Shown: piece after piece, positions 29,546 through 37,201 of the stretch
Position numbering within the stretch: position 1 is the first letter of the stretch
Layout of the letters: the number at the start of each line of letters is the position of its first letter
DNA from: Burkholderiales bacterium
GTDB taxonomy: Bacteria > Pseudomonadota > Gammaproteobacteria > Burkholderiales > SG8-39
Assembly (NCBI GenBank): GCA_027493935.1
Contig: JAOSJV010000010.1
Span: 611,930-675,929 of the forward strand
DNA: 64,000 nucleotides
Direction of reading: 5' to 3'
Position numbers and translations under genes: made by a program
The notes under the pieces: model-generated
Seen by the model: only the letters and a program-made list of their open reading frames with translations
The model's database searches: none
What the model was told of the DNA's origin: nothing

Positions 29546-29722
29546 TTGCGCATCGGCATCATCGGCGGCGGCGTGATCGGCCGCCTGATCCTCGAGCACG
29601 TCGCGAGCGGCGCGCTCGAAGGCGGCGCGGTGGCGGGCATCCTCGGGCGCGGCGAGGATGCGCGCGTCGTCGGACTGGTCTGCTGGGCGGCCTCGAGCAT
29701 CGGGCTCCAGCAGCGCACGTAG
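29546..29722 (+). pseudogene. Truncated NAD(P)-binding N-terminus, aspartate dehydrogenase-like
   Basis: TTG 29546 has GGAGGG 8 bases upstream and starts a Rossmann motif (LRIGIIGGGVIGRLILEHVASG) as in NadX-type aspartate dehydrogenases. The similarity is lost after ~45 residues and the frame stops at 58 residues. The rest of the gene is absent, so this is a remnant. Confidence 0.5.
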
Positions 29723-29825
29723 CCCTCGACGTGCGCACTCGCGACGCGACGGCGCGGCTCGGATGCCCGGCACGCCGCGACTGGGCGCGCTCGGAGCGCG
29801 CGATTCGACCGCCGCGGCGACCGTG

Positions 29826-29930
29826 CCGATGCGGACCGCCGTCGCGACGTTGCCGCTCGCGGCGGCGAACGATGCGCTCGCCCGCCTGCGCGCCGGCCGT
29901 GTCACCGGGGCTGCGGTGCTGGTTCCCTGA
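29826..29930 (+). pseudogene. C-terminal remnant of a zinc-type alcohol dehydrogenase
   Basis: The last ~35 codons read TVPMRTAVATLPLAAAN then [19 protein letters not shown], the characteristic end of medium-chain zinc dehydrogenases (A-N-x-A-L-x-x-L-R-x-G-R-x-x-G-A-A-V-L). No catalytic or nucleotide domain precedes it. Its 3' end overlaps the 3' end of the thioredoxin gene on the other strand. Confidence 0.45.
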
Positions 29931-30357
29931 CCGCCTCCCGGACCCATCGTGCGAGCGTCGCCGCGTCCATCGCGCCCGACCGGCGCGCGATCTCGCGGCC
30001 GTCCCGGAAGGCGATCAGCGTCGGAATCGAGCGGATGCCGTAGCGGGCGGCGATTTCCGGCGCCGCTTCGGTGTCGAGCTTGGCAAGCCGGGCGCTCGTC
30101 GCGAGCTCGCGCGCGGCGCGCTCGAAGTGCGGCGCCATCATCCTGCACGGTCCGCACCACTGCGCCCAGAAGTCGACCACCAGCGGCAGGCCGCTCCCCT
30201 CGACGTGCCGCGCGAAACGCCGCGCGTCGAGCGCGGCGACGCGTCCGTCGAGCAGCGGCGCCTTGCACTTGCCGCACGCCGGACCCTCGCCGAGCCGCTC
30301 GCGCGGCACCCGATTGGTCGTGTCGCACGCCGGGCACACGATGTGAATCGGATGCAT
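29902..30357 (-). CDS. trxC: Thioredoxin 2 (zinc-binding N-terminus)
   Basis: 151 residues, the usual TrxC length. An N-terminal zinc ribbon (VCPACDTTNRVP, ACGKCKAPL) precedes a thioredoxin domain with active site WCGPC in FWAQWCGPCRMMAPH and the cis-Pro region IRSIPTLIAF. Cytoplasmic thiol-disulfide reductase, often induced by oxidative stress. ATG 30357 follows GAGAGGAAGT. It diverges from the operon at 30510, so the Fnr-like box at 30435-30448 lies in its upstream region as well. Confidence 0.92.
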   Translation of the reverse strand: MHPIHIVCPACDTTNRVPRERLGEGPACGKCKAPLLDGRVAALDARRFARHVEGSGLPLVVDFWAQWCGPCRMMAPHFERAARELATSARLAKLDTEAAPEIAARYGIRSIPTLIAFRDGREIARRSGAMDAATLARWVREAVREPAPQPR

Positions 30358-30434
30358 ACTTCCTCTCGGCAACCCTCTACGCTTTGCGAATGGGGGCAGC
30401 GCCACGGGGATGTCAACCGGCGCTGCGGGCACTT

Positions 30435-30448
30435 TTGTCCTAGATCAA
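30435..30448. promoter_or_regulatory. Fnr/Dnr-like box upstream of the 30510-33870 operon
   Basis: TTGTC-CTAG-ATCAA: the right half is a perfect Fnr half-site and the left half has two mismatches. The centre is ~68 bp before GTG 30510, which fits a class II site with a short leader. The operon it precedes ends in a Dnr-type regulator gene, so autoregulation is likely. Confidence 0.55.
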
Positions 30449-30509
30449 GACCATGCCCGGCGCACGGACCTAGTCTGCCCGCATCGCCCGCAGCGCCGAT
30501 AGATCGGAC

Positions 30510-30908
30510 GTGCACAGACGCAACCGGCTCTTCGTTGCCATCGCCCTGGCTTACGGCCTGGCCGGCGGGCTGCTCGCGCTCGTGCACCTTGCCGCGCCGG
30601 GCCTGGTTCCGGGCAACGTGCCGAAGGCGCATGCGCACATGATGCTGCTCGGCTTCGTCCTGATGACGATCTACGGCGTCGGGTTGCACGTGATCCCGCG
30701 CTTCGGCGGCTATCCGCTGCGCTCCGAGCGCGTCGCGACGTGGCAGTTCTGGCTCGCGAACGCGGGTCTGCCGCTGATGATCGCGGGCTGGCTCGCGTGG
30801 CGCGACTGGCTCGTCGCGCTGGGCGGCGCGGCGACCGTCGGAGCGATGGCGCTTTTCGCCGCGAACATGGCGGCGACCGTGCGGCTCAAGTCGCCGCTCG
30901 AGAAGTGA
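30510..30908 (+). CDS. Four-helix membrane protein resembling a fragment of heme-copper oxidase subunit I
   Basis: 132 residues, four predicted transmembrane helices. The segment AHAHMMLLGFVLMTIYGVGLHVIPRF followed by RVATWQFWLANAGLPLMIAGWLAW parallels helices X-XI of the oxidase subunit I at 35723-37201 (AHYHGSIVGV... VVYHLLPRLG... RLATWQPYVYGAG). The histidines that would bind heme are kept, but the rest of the enzyme is missing. GTG start at 30510. It is first in an operon with GcvH-like, thioredoxin-like, SirB, hemerythrin and Dnr genes. A heme-binding or NO-sensing role is inference; NnrS-like proteins are the other comparison. Confidence 0.6.
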   Translation: MHRRNRLFVAIALAYGLAGGLLALVHLAAPGLVPGNVPKAHAHMMLLGFVLMTIYGVGLHVIPRFGGYPLRSERVATWQFWLANAGLPLMIAGWLAWRDWLVALGGAATVGAMALFAANMAATVRLKSPLEK

Positions 30909-30918
30909 CGTTGCCGCG

Positions 30919-31365
30919 ATGGCCGAGTACCAGGGCTGCGAGCTGCCGGAGGGCCTTTACTACGACCTCGACTACGTATGGGTGCGCCCGGAGCCGGACG
31001 GGACCTTCACCGTCGGCCTCACCGATCCCTCGCAGACCATGGCCGGGCGCGTCCAGCACTGCACGATCCGGCCGGTGGGAACGCATCGCGCGCGCAAGAA
31101 GCCGCTCGCCCGGCTGGAATCGGGCAAGTGGGCCGGCGGGATTCCGGCCCCGTTCTCCGGCACGATCGTAGCGCGCAACGACCGGCTCGTCGCCGAGCCC
31201 GGGCTGGTGAACGTCGCCCCCTACACCGACGCCTGGGTAGTGCGCATGCGCGCCGACGAGCCCGAGCGCGCGCTCGACGGCCTGGTCACCGGCGCGGAGG
31301 CGATCGCCGGATTGCGGGCGTGGATCGACCGCTACAACGTGCAGTGCATGAGATGCGCGGAATGA
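30919..31365 (+). CDS. GcvH-like lipoyl-domain protein
   Basis: 148 residues with the glycine-cleavage H fold: YDLDYVWVRPEPDGTFTVGLTD, then LARLESGKWAGGIPAPFSGTI with a lysine at the lipoylation position, and NVAPYTDAWVVRM. True GcvH has ESVKA; here the sequence is ESGKWAG. No gcvT or gcvP is nearby, so it is probably a carrier in another redox process, as in sulfur-oxidising Hdr-like systems where lipoate-binding GcvH homologues are used. The C-terminus has two cysteines (QCMRCAE). It lies 10 bp after the previous gene and overlaps the next by 4 bp. Confidence 0.75.
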   Translation: MAEYQGCELPEGLYYDLDYVWVRPEPDGTFTVGLTDPSQTMAGRVQHCTIRPVGTHRARKKPLARLESGKWAGGIPAPFSGTIVARNDRLVAEPGLVNVAPYTDAWVVRMRADEPERALDGLVTGAEAIAGLRAWIDRYNVQCMRCAE

Positions 31366-32072
31366 AAGTCGAGCTCCTCGTTTCCGAGTGGTGCCCCACC
31401 TGCCCGGCCGCGGAGCAGGTCTGGCGCGAAGTGGCCGCCGAGCGCGAGTTCGAGTTCGCCGTCGTCGATGCGGCGCAGCCTGAGGGGCGCTCGCTGGTCG
31501 CGCGCCTTCATTTGCGCTCGGTGCCGTCGGTGGTGATCGACGGGGTGCTGCGGGCGGTGGGCGTGCAGACGCCCGAGGAGGCGCGCGCGCTCGTCGCGGA
31601 GGCGCCCGCGCGCAGCCGCCGGCACCGCGCGTACCACGCCGGCATGATGCTCTCGCGCGACAACCGGCTCTGGATCGTCGCGGCCACGGCCTATCTCGCC
31701 GCCTGCGCCCTGATCCTGGCAGACGCGGGAAGCCTGCTGCCCGACGGGACCGGACGAAGCGCGGCGGTGCACCTGTTCGGAGGCGGCTTCGTGCTGTTCC
31801 TCGTCTTCGGGCTTGCCGCGCACATGCTGCCGCGGTTCACCGGGAACCCGATCGCGATGGCGCCTTGGACCTGGGTGCAGCTCGGCGCGGCGAACGCCGG
31901 GCTCCCGCTGCTCGCGATTGGGCTGTGGCTGCGCCTCGCCACGATGTCGATCGTCGGCGGCGCGCTCCTGTGCCTTGCGCTCGCGGTGTTCGCGGGACGG
32001 ATCCTCCCGGTGCTGCTCGTGCGCAGCGGCGCGGCGCGGGGCACGCCCGAGGCGGGCACGGAAGCGCTCTGA
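31362..32072 (+). CDS. Thioredoxin-like domain fused to a four-helix oxidase-fragment-like membrane domain
   Basis: 236 residues. Residues 1-80 are a glutaredoxin/thioredoxin-like fold with CPTC in VSEWCPTCPAAEQVW and the cis-Pro strand VPSVVIDGVL. Residues ~90-230 contain four helices resembling the protein at 30510 (AVHLFGGGFVLFLVFGLAAHMLPRF... ANAGLPLLAIGLWL), so the two are paralogues. Start ATG 31362 overlaps the upstream stop (ATGA). A second start (MMLSRDNRLW, ~31644) could give the membrane part alone. The partners suggest thiol/heme redox chemistry at the membrane. This is inference. Confidence 0.6.
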   Translation: MKVELLVSEWCPTCPAAEQVWREVAAEREFEFAVVDAAQPEGRSLVARLHLRSVPSVVIDGVLRAVGVQTPEEARALVAEAPARSRRHRAYHAGMMLSRDNRLWIVAATAYLAACALILADAGSLLPDGTGRSAAVHLFGGGFVLFLVFGLAAHMLPRFTGNPIAMAPWTWVQLGAANAGLPLLAIGLWLRLATMSIVGGALLCLALAVFAGRILPVLLVRSGAARGTPEAGTEAL

Positions 32073-32075
32073 GCG

Positions 32076-32468
32076 ATGGGCGACTACGTCGCGCTGAAGC
32101 ACCTGCACGTCGCCACGGTCGGCGTGAGCTATCTGCTCTTCTTCGTGCGCGGCGCATGGATGCTCGCCGACTCGCCGATGCTCACGCGCCGATGGGTGAG
32201 GGTCGTTCCGCACGTGAACGACACGATCCTGCTCGCGGCGGCGATCTGGCTGACGACCCTCATCCAGCAGTACCCCGGCACGCACGGATGGCTGACGGCC
32301 AAGGTCGTCGGCCTCGTCGCCTATATCCTGATCGGCACGGTGGCGATCCGGCGCGGCCGCACGAAGCACGCGCGCCTCGCCGCGTGGCTCGTCGCGCAGG
32401 CGGTGTTCGTCTACATCGTCGCGGTCGCCCTGACCCGCGACGTGATTCCGCCGAGGGCGTGGCTGTGA
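32076..32468 (+). CDS. SirB family integral membrane protein
   Basis: 130 residues, four helices. LKHLHVATVGVSYLLFFVRGAWML, VVPHVNDTILLAAAIWLT and TAKVVGLVAYILIGTVAIRRGRT are the conserved SirB2 stretches, including the two histidines of LKHLH and the His of PHVND. The family occurs widely in beta- and gammaproteobacteria and has no proven biochemical role. It starts 3 bp after the previous stop. Confidence 0.8.
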   Translation: MGDYVALKHLHVATVGVSYLLFFVRGAWMLADSPMLTRRWVRVVPHVNDTILLAAAIWLTTLIQQYPGTHGWLTAKVVGLVAYILIGTVAIRRGRTKHARLAAWLVAQAVFVYIVAVALTRDVIPPRAWL

Positions 32469-32490
32469 CCTGTCAGGAAGAGATCCGCCA

Positions 32491-33024
32491 ATGACCGCGA
32501 ACGCGGCGCCGGGGTTCGACCGGCCGCTCGAGCTGATCCGGCGCGTGCACCGGCGCATCGAGCACCGGTGCGCGCTGATGGGCCGACTGGTCGAGCATCT
32601 CGCCGAGCGCGGCTGCGACGCGGACGCCCGCGCGACCGCAGGGCACATCGTGCGGTTCTTCGACGAGGAGGTCGCGCGCCACCACGAGGACGAAGAACGC
32701 GAGTTCTACGACGCCGTCGTCGCTGCGGCGACGGCACCCGATCACGACCGCGTCGCGGCGCTCGTCGCCCGGCTGCGCAGCGAGCACGGCGAGCTGCAGT
32801 CGCTCTGGGCCGAAGCCCTGCGACCGCAGCTCGTCGCCGTGCAGCAGGGCCGCCAGGCGTGGTTCGGCAGCGCCGCGATCGCCCGCTGCCAATCGATGTA
32901 CATCGAGCACACGACGCGCGAGAACGAAGAGCTCCTCGCCATCGCGGAGGCGCATTTCACGCCGGCGCAGATGGAGCGGCTCGGCCGCAGCATGGCAGCA
33001 CGCCGCGGACTGCCTTACCCTTGA
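32491..33024 (+). CDS. Hemerythrin HHE-domain protein
   Basis: 177 residues. Candidate non-heme diiron ligands are spread as in HHE proteins: LIRRVHRRIEHRC, IVRFFDEEVARHHEDEEREFYD, LRSEHGELQSLW and MYIEHTTRENEELL. Such proteins bind O2 or NO and are often linked to NO detoxification (YtfE/DnrN-like) or Dnr regulons. It lacks the N-terminal ScdA cysteines. The position just ahead of the Dnr-type regulator fits a role in the nitrosative response. Confidence 0.85.
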   Translation: MTANAAPGFDRPLELIRRVHRRIEHRCALMGRLVEHLAERGCDADARATAGHIVRFFDEEVARHHEDEEREFYDAVVAAATAPDHDRVAALVARLRSEHGELQSLWAEALRPQLVAVQQGRQAWFGSAAIARCQSMYIEHTTRENEELLAIAEAHFTPAQMERLGRSMAARRGLPYP

Positions 33025-33112
33025 CCGGGCCGGACAATCCGGCTCAAATGTGGCCCGCATGCGCAGGCGCCGCAGCTCACAAGAACGAGCGCCGAGACCG
33101 CCAAGGAGACCG

Positions 33113-33178
33113 ATGACCGCCGCGAACGCCCTGGAAACCGTGCGCCCGCCCGCCGGCGGGCCCGCGCGCCGCGCCTGA
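33113..33178 (+). CDS. 21-residue leader ORF coupled to the Crp/Fnr gene
   Basis: ATG 33113 has a strong AAGGAGA 6 bases upstream and encodes MTAANALETVRPPAGGPARRA. Its TGA (33176-33178) shares a base with ATG 33178 of the regulator (TGATG). The regulator itself lacks a Shine-Dalgarno in its own upstream sequence, which is GC-rich. This arrangement suggests translational coupling or a leader peptide. Confidence 0.5.
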   Translation: MTAANALETVRPPAGGPARRA

Positions 33179-33870
33179 TGGCCACCTCGCCGATCAAGGC
33201 GCAGGCCTTCCTCGCCAACCTGCCGCTCTTCAAGGAGCTCGCGCCCGACCAGCTCGCGCGCATGGCCGAGCAGACGCGCCAGGTGCGCGCGACCCGCGGC
33301 GAGATCCTGTTTCACCGCAGCGACCCGGCGAACGGTTTCTATCTCGTGGTGTACGGCCAGGTCAAGCTCGCGTTCATTTCCTCCAAGGGCGACGAGAAGG
33401 TGGTCGAGATCATCGGTCCGGGCGCGAGCTTCGGCGAGGCGGTGATGTTCATGGAGCGACCGCACGTCGTCACTGCGCAGGTCCTCGCCGATACCCTGCT
33501 GCTCTACGTGCAGAAGGAGGCGGTGTTCGAGGAGCTCGAGCGCGACCCCAAGTTCGCCCGCCGCATCATCGCCGGCCTCTCGCGCCGCCTGCATCACCTG
33601 ATGGGCGATCTCGAGGCCTACTCGATGCGCTCTGGCACGCAGCGGGTGATCGGCTACCTCCTGCGCGAGTTCGCTTCCGGCGAGGCGCCGGCCGGCGCGC
33701 TCGAGGTGACCCTGCCGACCACCAAGGGCATCGTCGCCTCGCGGCTCAACCTCACGCAGGAGCATTTCTCGCGCATCCTGCACGAGCTCGCCGCCGAAGG
33801 ACTGGTCGAGGTGCAGGGCCGCACCGTGCGCATCCCGGACGCGGAGCGGCTGAAGCAGTACGCGATGTGA
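33178..33870 (+). CDS. Crp/Fnr-family regulator, Dnr/NnrR-like
   Basis: 230 residues. N-terminal cyclic-nucleotide-like sensor domain (LFKELAPDQLARMAEQTRQVRATRGEILF, GEAVMFMERPH), dimer helix and C-terminal winged helix. The recognition helix is in TTKGIVASRLNLTQEHFSRILHEL and has the E-x-x-S-R pattern of Fnr-type proteins that read TTGAT half-sites. It lacks the N-terminal cysteine cluster of Fnr, so it is closer to the heme/NO-sensing Dnr group. Matching boxes lie at 13464, 30435, 41415, 46171 and 46210. It is the last gene of its operon. Confidence 0.85.
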   Translation: MATSPIKAQAFLANLPLFKELAPDQLARMAEQTRQVRATRGEILFHRSDPANGFYLVVYGQVKLAFISSKGDEKVVEIIGPGASFGEAVMFMERPHVVTAQVLADTLLLYVQKEAVFEELERDPKFARRIIAGLSRRLHHLMGDLEAYSMRSGTQRVIGYLLREFASGEAPAGALEVTLPTTKGIVASRLNLTQEHFSRILHELAAEGLVEVQGRTVRIPDAERLKQYAM

Positions 33871-33878
33871 CCCGCGCC

Positions 33879-34304
33879 TCAGCTGCGGCGCAGGAAGGGA
33901 AAGAGGCTGCGCCTGGATCGCCTCGGCCGCGAGCCGCTCGAGGCGGCGCCACCCGAATCGCCGCTGTCTGCCGGCCGGCCACGGGACGGCGGAAGCGAAG
34001 TGGCCCGATGATCACGCCGGCGCTTGCGAAACTCGAGCACGATCGCACGCGCCGCTTCCCGCACTTCCGGCGCGTTGCCGCGATTGCGCGCCCGCGCTTT
34101 CTCGGCGCGGTAGGCCGCAACGAGGCGCATCACCCGCCGGTCGGCGAGAGCGCCCTCGCCCCGCAGGAGAACGTTGGTCACCAGGTCCGCCTCGCGCAGG
34201 AGGCGCCGCGCGCGCGCGCGACTGAGCGAGGCCACCGCGAACCCGGCCGCACCGAGCGCGAGCACGACCACGAGCCCGCATGCGACTCCCACCGCTTCTG
34301 ACAT
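33879..34304 (-). CDS. Small single-helix membrane protein, hypothetical
   Basis: 141 residues: one N-terminal helix (VACGLVVVLALGAAGFAVA), then a basic, helical cytoplasmic part (ADRRVMRLVAAYRAEKARARNRG) and a low-complexity Arg/Ser tail ending FPFLRRS. No family recognised. It is convergent with the regulator gene, 8 bp apart. Confidence 0.5.
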   Translation of the reverse strand: MSEAVGVACGLVVVLALGAAGFAVASLSRARARRLLREADLVTNVLLRGEGALADRRVMRLVAAYRAEKARARNRGNAPEVREAARAIVLEFRKRRRDHRATSLPPSRGRPADSGDSGGAASSGSRPRRSRRSLFPFLRRS

Positions 34305-34566
34305 GTTCGTGCGATCGATCGCGCGCGCCGCGGTTCGCGACGCTCTTCCCGTTTGACAGTGTGGGAGGGAGGGAGCGACCGACGGTGGAGTACCAGCGTC
34401 CGATCGGGCGCATGTCCCCCTCCGCCCACATGAGCAACGTATTCACGTCGGGCTTCCGTGGCAACCCTAGCCCGGCGATCCGGTGAAGCAATTGCGCGGA
34501 TTTGACAAAATTTCACCATGTGCCGGCGCGCTGAGCGCGCGAGCGCGCCGAAGTGCGCCCGCGGTC

Positions 34567-34779
34567 TCATTTTTCCCAGATCTCGATCTCGCAGCGCCCG
34601 TCGGGAAACATCTTCGGCGCGTAGGCGTAGCCGTTGCGCTCGAGCACGCGGTAGAGCGGGAACGGCTCGCGGTTCAGGATCAGCAGGATCCGGTCGCCCT
34701 GCTGCAGATCCGAGAGCGCCTCCATTACCCGCTCGAACGGCTCCGGCGGCTCGAGCTCGCGCGCATCGATGACGATCAT
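34567..34779 (-). CDS. DUF2249 (TusA-like) protein
   Basis: 70 residues. MIVIDARELEPPEPFERVMEALSDLQQGDRILLIL and the end FPDGRCEIEIW are typical of DUF2249, a TusA/SirA-like fold lacking the CPxP cysteine. These genes are often found beside NO reductase, hemerythrin and Dnr genes in denitrifiers; the role is unproven. ATG 34779 overlaps the upstream stop by 4 bp, so it is the last gene of the 41325-34567 operon. Confidence 0.8.
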   Translation of the reverse strand: MIVIDARELEPPEPFERVMEALSDLQQGDRILLILNREPFPLYRVLERNGYAYAPKMFPDGRCEIEIWEK

Positions 34780-35726
34780 CGGACGGCCCCTCGTGCGTAT
34801 TGCGCACGACAATGCAACCACGCCAGCGCGCCGAGCGCGAGGTTCGAGATCACGTTGTGCGCGACGGCCGTCGCCAGGGGCGCGCCCGCGCTGACGATGA
34901 CCGCGCCGAGGGCGAACTGCGCCGCGACGAGTAGGAGCAGCACGACGGCGGCCGCGCGCGGGCCGTCGGTGCGCCGGAACGCCCGGATCGCGACCGCGGC
35001 GGCGGCGAGCGCGTGCGCGAGCGCGCCGAGCCGGTGCGCGAGCTGCACCGCCTGGCGAGCGGCCTCCTCGGCGGCGGCGAGCGGCACCGTGGTCGCCGCG
35101 AAGATGTCGAACCCTGCGGCCCCGCCCGCCGGCCACCACGTGCCGCCGCAGGCCGGGAAGCCCTCGCATGCCGCCGCGACGTAGCGCGCGCTGGCGAGCG
35201 CGCCGAGCCCGATCTGCGCCAGTGCGACGACGAGCGCCGCGGCCGTGAGGCGCGCCGGTCCGATCTGGATCGGGTCGCGCGCCGGGCCGGCGGCCGGTCG
35301 CCATGCGGCAAGCCATGCCAGGAGACCGAAGGTCGCCATACCGGCGACGACGTTGCCGATGGTCACCGCCGGGACGAGCGACGGCGTGTGGCGGCCGAGC
35401 CACGCGAGAAACGCGGCGAGGACGAGCAGCTTGACGGCGGCCGCGCGCGGTGCGGCGCGGCGCCACCCGCTCCAGCCGAGGAAGGCGATCGCGAGGAACA
35501 GCACTCCGGCGAGGCTCGCGGCGAGCCGATGCGTCGCGCGGACGTAGAAGTGCGGCGAGTCCTCCGCGGGGACCGCGCCGGCGTCCTGCGGCGCAGTCTG
35601 GCCGTAGCATTGCGGCCAGGGATCGCACCCGAGGCCTTGCTGCGCCAGCCGCACGTAGGCGCTCGCGGCGTTCACCACCAGAACGAGGACGAGCGAAATC
35701 CAGACCAGCGCGCGAACAAGCGTCAC
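34776..35726 (-). CDS. COX15/CtaA-like heme-synthase family membrane protein
   Basis: 316 residues, about eight helices. RALVWISLVLVLVVNAASAYVRLAQQGLGCDPWPQCYG, FYVRATHRLAASLAG, VQLAHRLGALAHAL and VAHNVISNLALGALAWLHC match the COX15/CtaA family, with histidines in the usual paired positions. A second CtaA-like protein is encoded at 46217-47351. This one is in an operon with an oxidase-like subunit I, so it may modify that enzyme's heme or be a redox partner. GTG 35726 overlaps the upstream stop (GTGA). Confidence 0.75.
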   Translation of the reverse strand: MTLVRALVWISLVLVLVVNAASAYVRLAQQGLGCDPWPQCYGQTAPQDAGAVPAEDSPHFYVRATHRLAASLAGVLFLAIAFLGWSGWRRAAPRAAAVKLLVLAAFLAWLGRHTPSLVPAVTIGNVVAGMATFGLLAWLAAWRPAAGPARDPIQIGPARLTAAALVVALAQIGLGALASARYVAAACEGFPACGGTWWPAGGAAGFDIFAATTVPLAAAEEAARQAVQLAHRLGALAHALAAAAVAIRAFRRTDGPRAAAVVLLLLVAAQFALGAVIVSAGAPLATAVAHNVISNLALGALAWLHCRAQYARGAVR

Positions 35727-37201
35727 GCCGGAGTCCCTGCGGCGCGAGCGCGGCCACCGGTCATGCAGCGGAGCACGACGACCAGGAAGAGCACGCCGCC
35801 GGCGATCGCCACCAGCCCGCCAAGGCCCATGAACCCCATGCCGACCACCTCGCTCGTCGTGCGCAGGACCTGCTCGCTGCCCGCGACCTTGCGCTGCACG
35901 CCGTAGCCGCCCGACCAGAGCAGCCCGGCGACGTGCATCAGCTGCCCTGCGCCGTAGACGTAGGGTTGCCAGGTCGCGAGACGCCCGGCCGGCGCGCGGT
36001 AGCCGAGCCGCGGCAGCAGGTGGTAGACGACGCCCATGAACGCGAGCGTGACGCCGACGATCGAGCCGTGATAGTGCGCCGGGATGCGCACGTTCGAGCC
36101 CTCGATCGTGAAGCCGATCAGGCCGCCTACCGCGAACAGCACGAGCGACGAGGCGAGCGCGGCACGCAGCGGCCGCTGCTGCACGTCGAGCCCACGCGCC
36201 GACACCAGGGCGACCGTCACCGCGAGCATCATCGGCAGCATCGCGAGCCCGCCGCCGAAGCGCATCAGCCAGGTGAGCAGGCGATAGTGCTCCACCGAGG
36301 GCACGGCGTAGGCGAGGTAGATCAGCGGCGTCGCGAACACCGACACGAGCGCCACCGCGAAGAGCAGCGCCGCGACGCGCGGGGTGAGCGGGACCGGCGC
36401 GCCGATCGCCGAGGCGAGCCACAGCCACGACACCATCATCAGGAGCGTCCAGGCGAACTGCAGCACGTGGCCGCCGCCCCAGAAGAGGAGCTCGTAGTAG
36501 GCCTGCCCTTCGAGCCCCCGCGGCACCTCGATCCACGACCAGGCGAACGCCGCGAGCGCGACTGCGGTCGCCACCACCGAGCTGTTCAATCCGAAACGCA
36601 GCGCCGCCGCGCCGTCGAGTCGCGTGCCGACGCGCGGAACCGCCACCATGCCGCGCACGCAGAGCATGGCGACGCCGGCGCCCATCGCGGCGAGGCCGCC
36701 GAGGAACACGGCACCGTCGAGCACCGGGATGTAGTTCGCCATGACCGGCTCGGCACGCTGGGCGAACGGCGCCGCCGTCATGAGGGCGGTGCCGGCGACG
36801 GTCGACGCGAGCGCCGCCCAGCCGAACGCGGTCCAGCGGCGCGTGGAATTGAGGCTCCAGAAGATCCCGGCGATGGCGACGAACCACACCAGCACCGAGA
36901 GATCCACGTGCACGACGAGCGCCACGCGAAAGAAGTTCTCGACCGGGAAGAGGCCGGCGAGGCCCGGCGTGCGCGAGACGACGAGCAGGATGGAGTACAG
37001 ACCTGCGCCGATGATCGCCGCCAGTGCGAGCGCGAGCCAGCCGCGGGCGAGGCGCGCGCGCGCGTCGTCCGGGACCACGAGCAGATACGCCCCGCGCGGG
37101 CGCGCGAGCCATTCTCCGAGCCGGCCCAGCCCGCGCGCCCCGGCGCCGCCCGCAGCGCGCGCATCGCGCCGCGCGGCCGGCCTTGCAGTGACCTCAGCCA
37201 A
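35723..37201 (-). CDS. Heme-copper oxidase superfamily subunit I, atypical active site (possible NO reductase)
   Basis: 492 residues, about 12-14 helices. Low-spin heme ligand candidates are H98 (VVHVDLSVLVWF) and H378; the high-spin heme ligand is probably H376 (IPAHYHGSIVGV). The CuB site is unusual. Helix VI reads WGGGHVLQFAW (H245, with Phe at H+4 in place of Tyr). Helix VII has SVEHYRLL (E304-H305) where the family has His-His. The start is TTG 37201, overlapping the upstream gene by 8 bp. Neighbours (Cox15-like, DUF2249, cytochrome b fusions) suggest NO or O2 reduction fed by cytochrome b. Which substrate is open. Confidence 0.75.
   Translation of the reverse strand: MAEVTARPAARRDARAAGGAGARGLGRLGEWLARPRGAYLLVVPDDARARLARGWLALALAAIIGAGLYSILLVVSRTPGLAGLFPVENFFRVALVVHVDLSVLVWFVAIAGIFWSLNSTRRWTAFGWAALASTVAGTALMTAAPFAQRAEPVMANYIPVLDGAVFLGGLAAMGAGVAMLCVRGMVAVPRVGTRLDGAAALRFGLNSSVVATAVALAAFAWSWIEVPRGLEGQAYYELLFWGGGHVLQFAWTLLMMVSWLWLASAIGAPVPLTPRVAALLFAVALVSVFATPLIYLAYAVPSVEHYRLLTWLMRFGGGLAMLPMMLAVTVALVSARGLDVQQRPLRAALASSLVLFAVGGLIGFTIEGSNVRIPAHYHGSIVGVTLAFMGVVYHLLPRLGYRAPAGRLATWQPYVYGAGQLMHVAGLLWSGGYGVQRKVAGSEQVLRTTSEVVGMGFMGLGGLVAIAGGVLFLVVVLRCMTGGRARAAGTPA

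Noticed and set aside
27701..29722. 673-codon plus-strand frame
   Set aside because: Only the last 58 codons look like protein; the rest is antisense to the DUF481 and hydrolase genes.
34508..34522. TTTGACAAAATTTCA as an Fnr-type box
   Set aside because: Only one half-site matches; position relative to the hypothetical gene at 33879-34304 is not informative.
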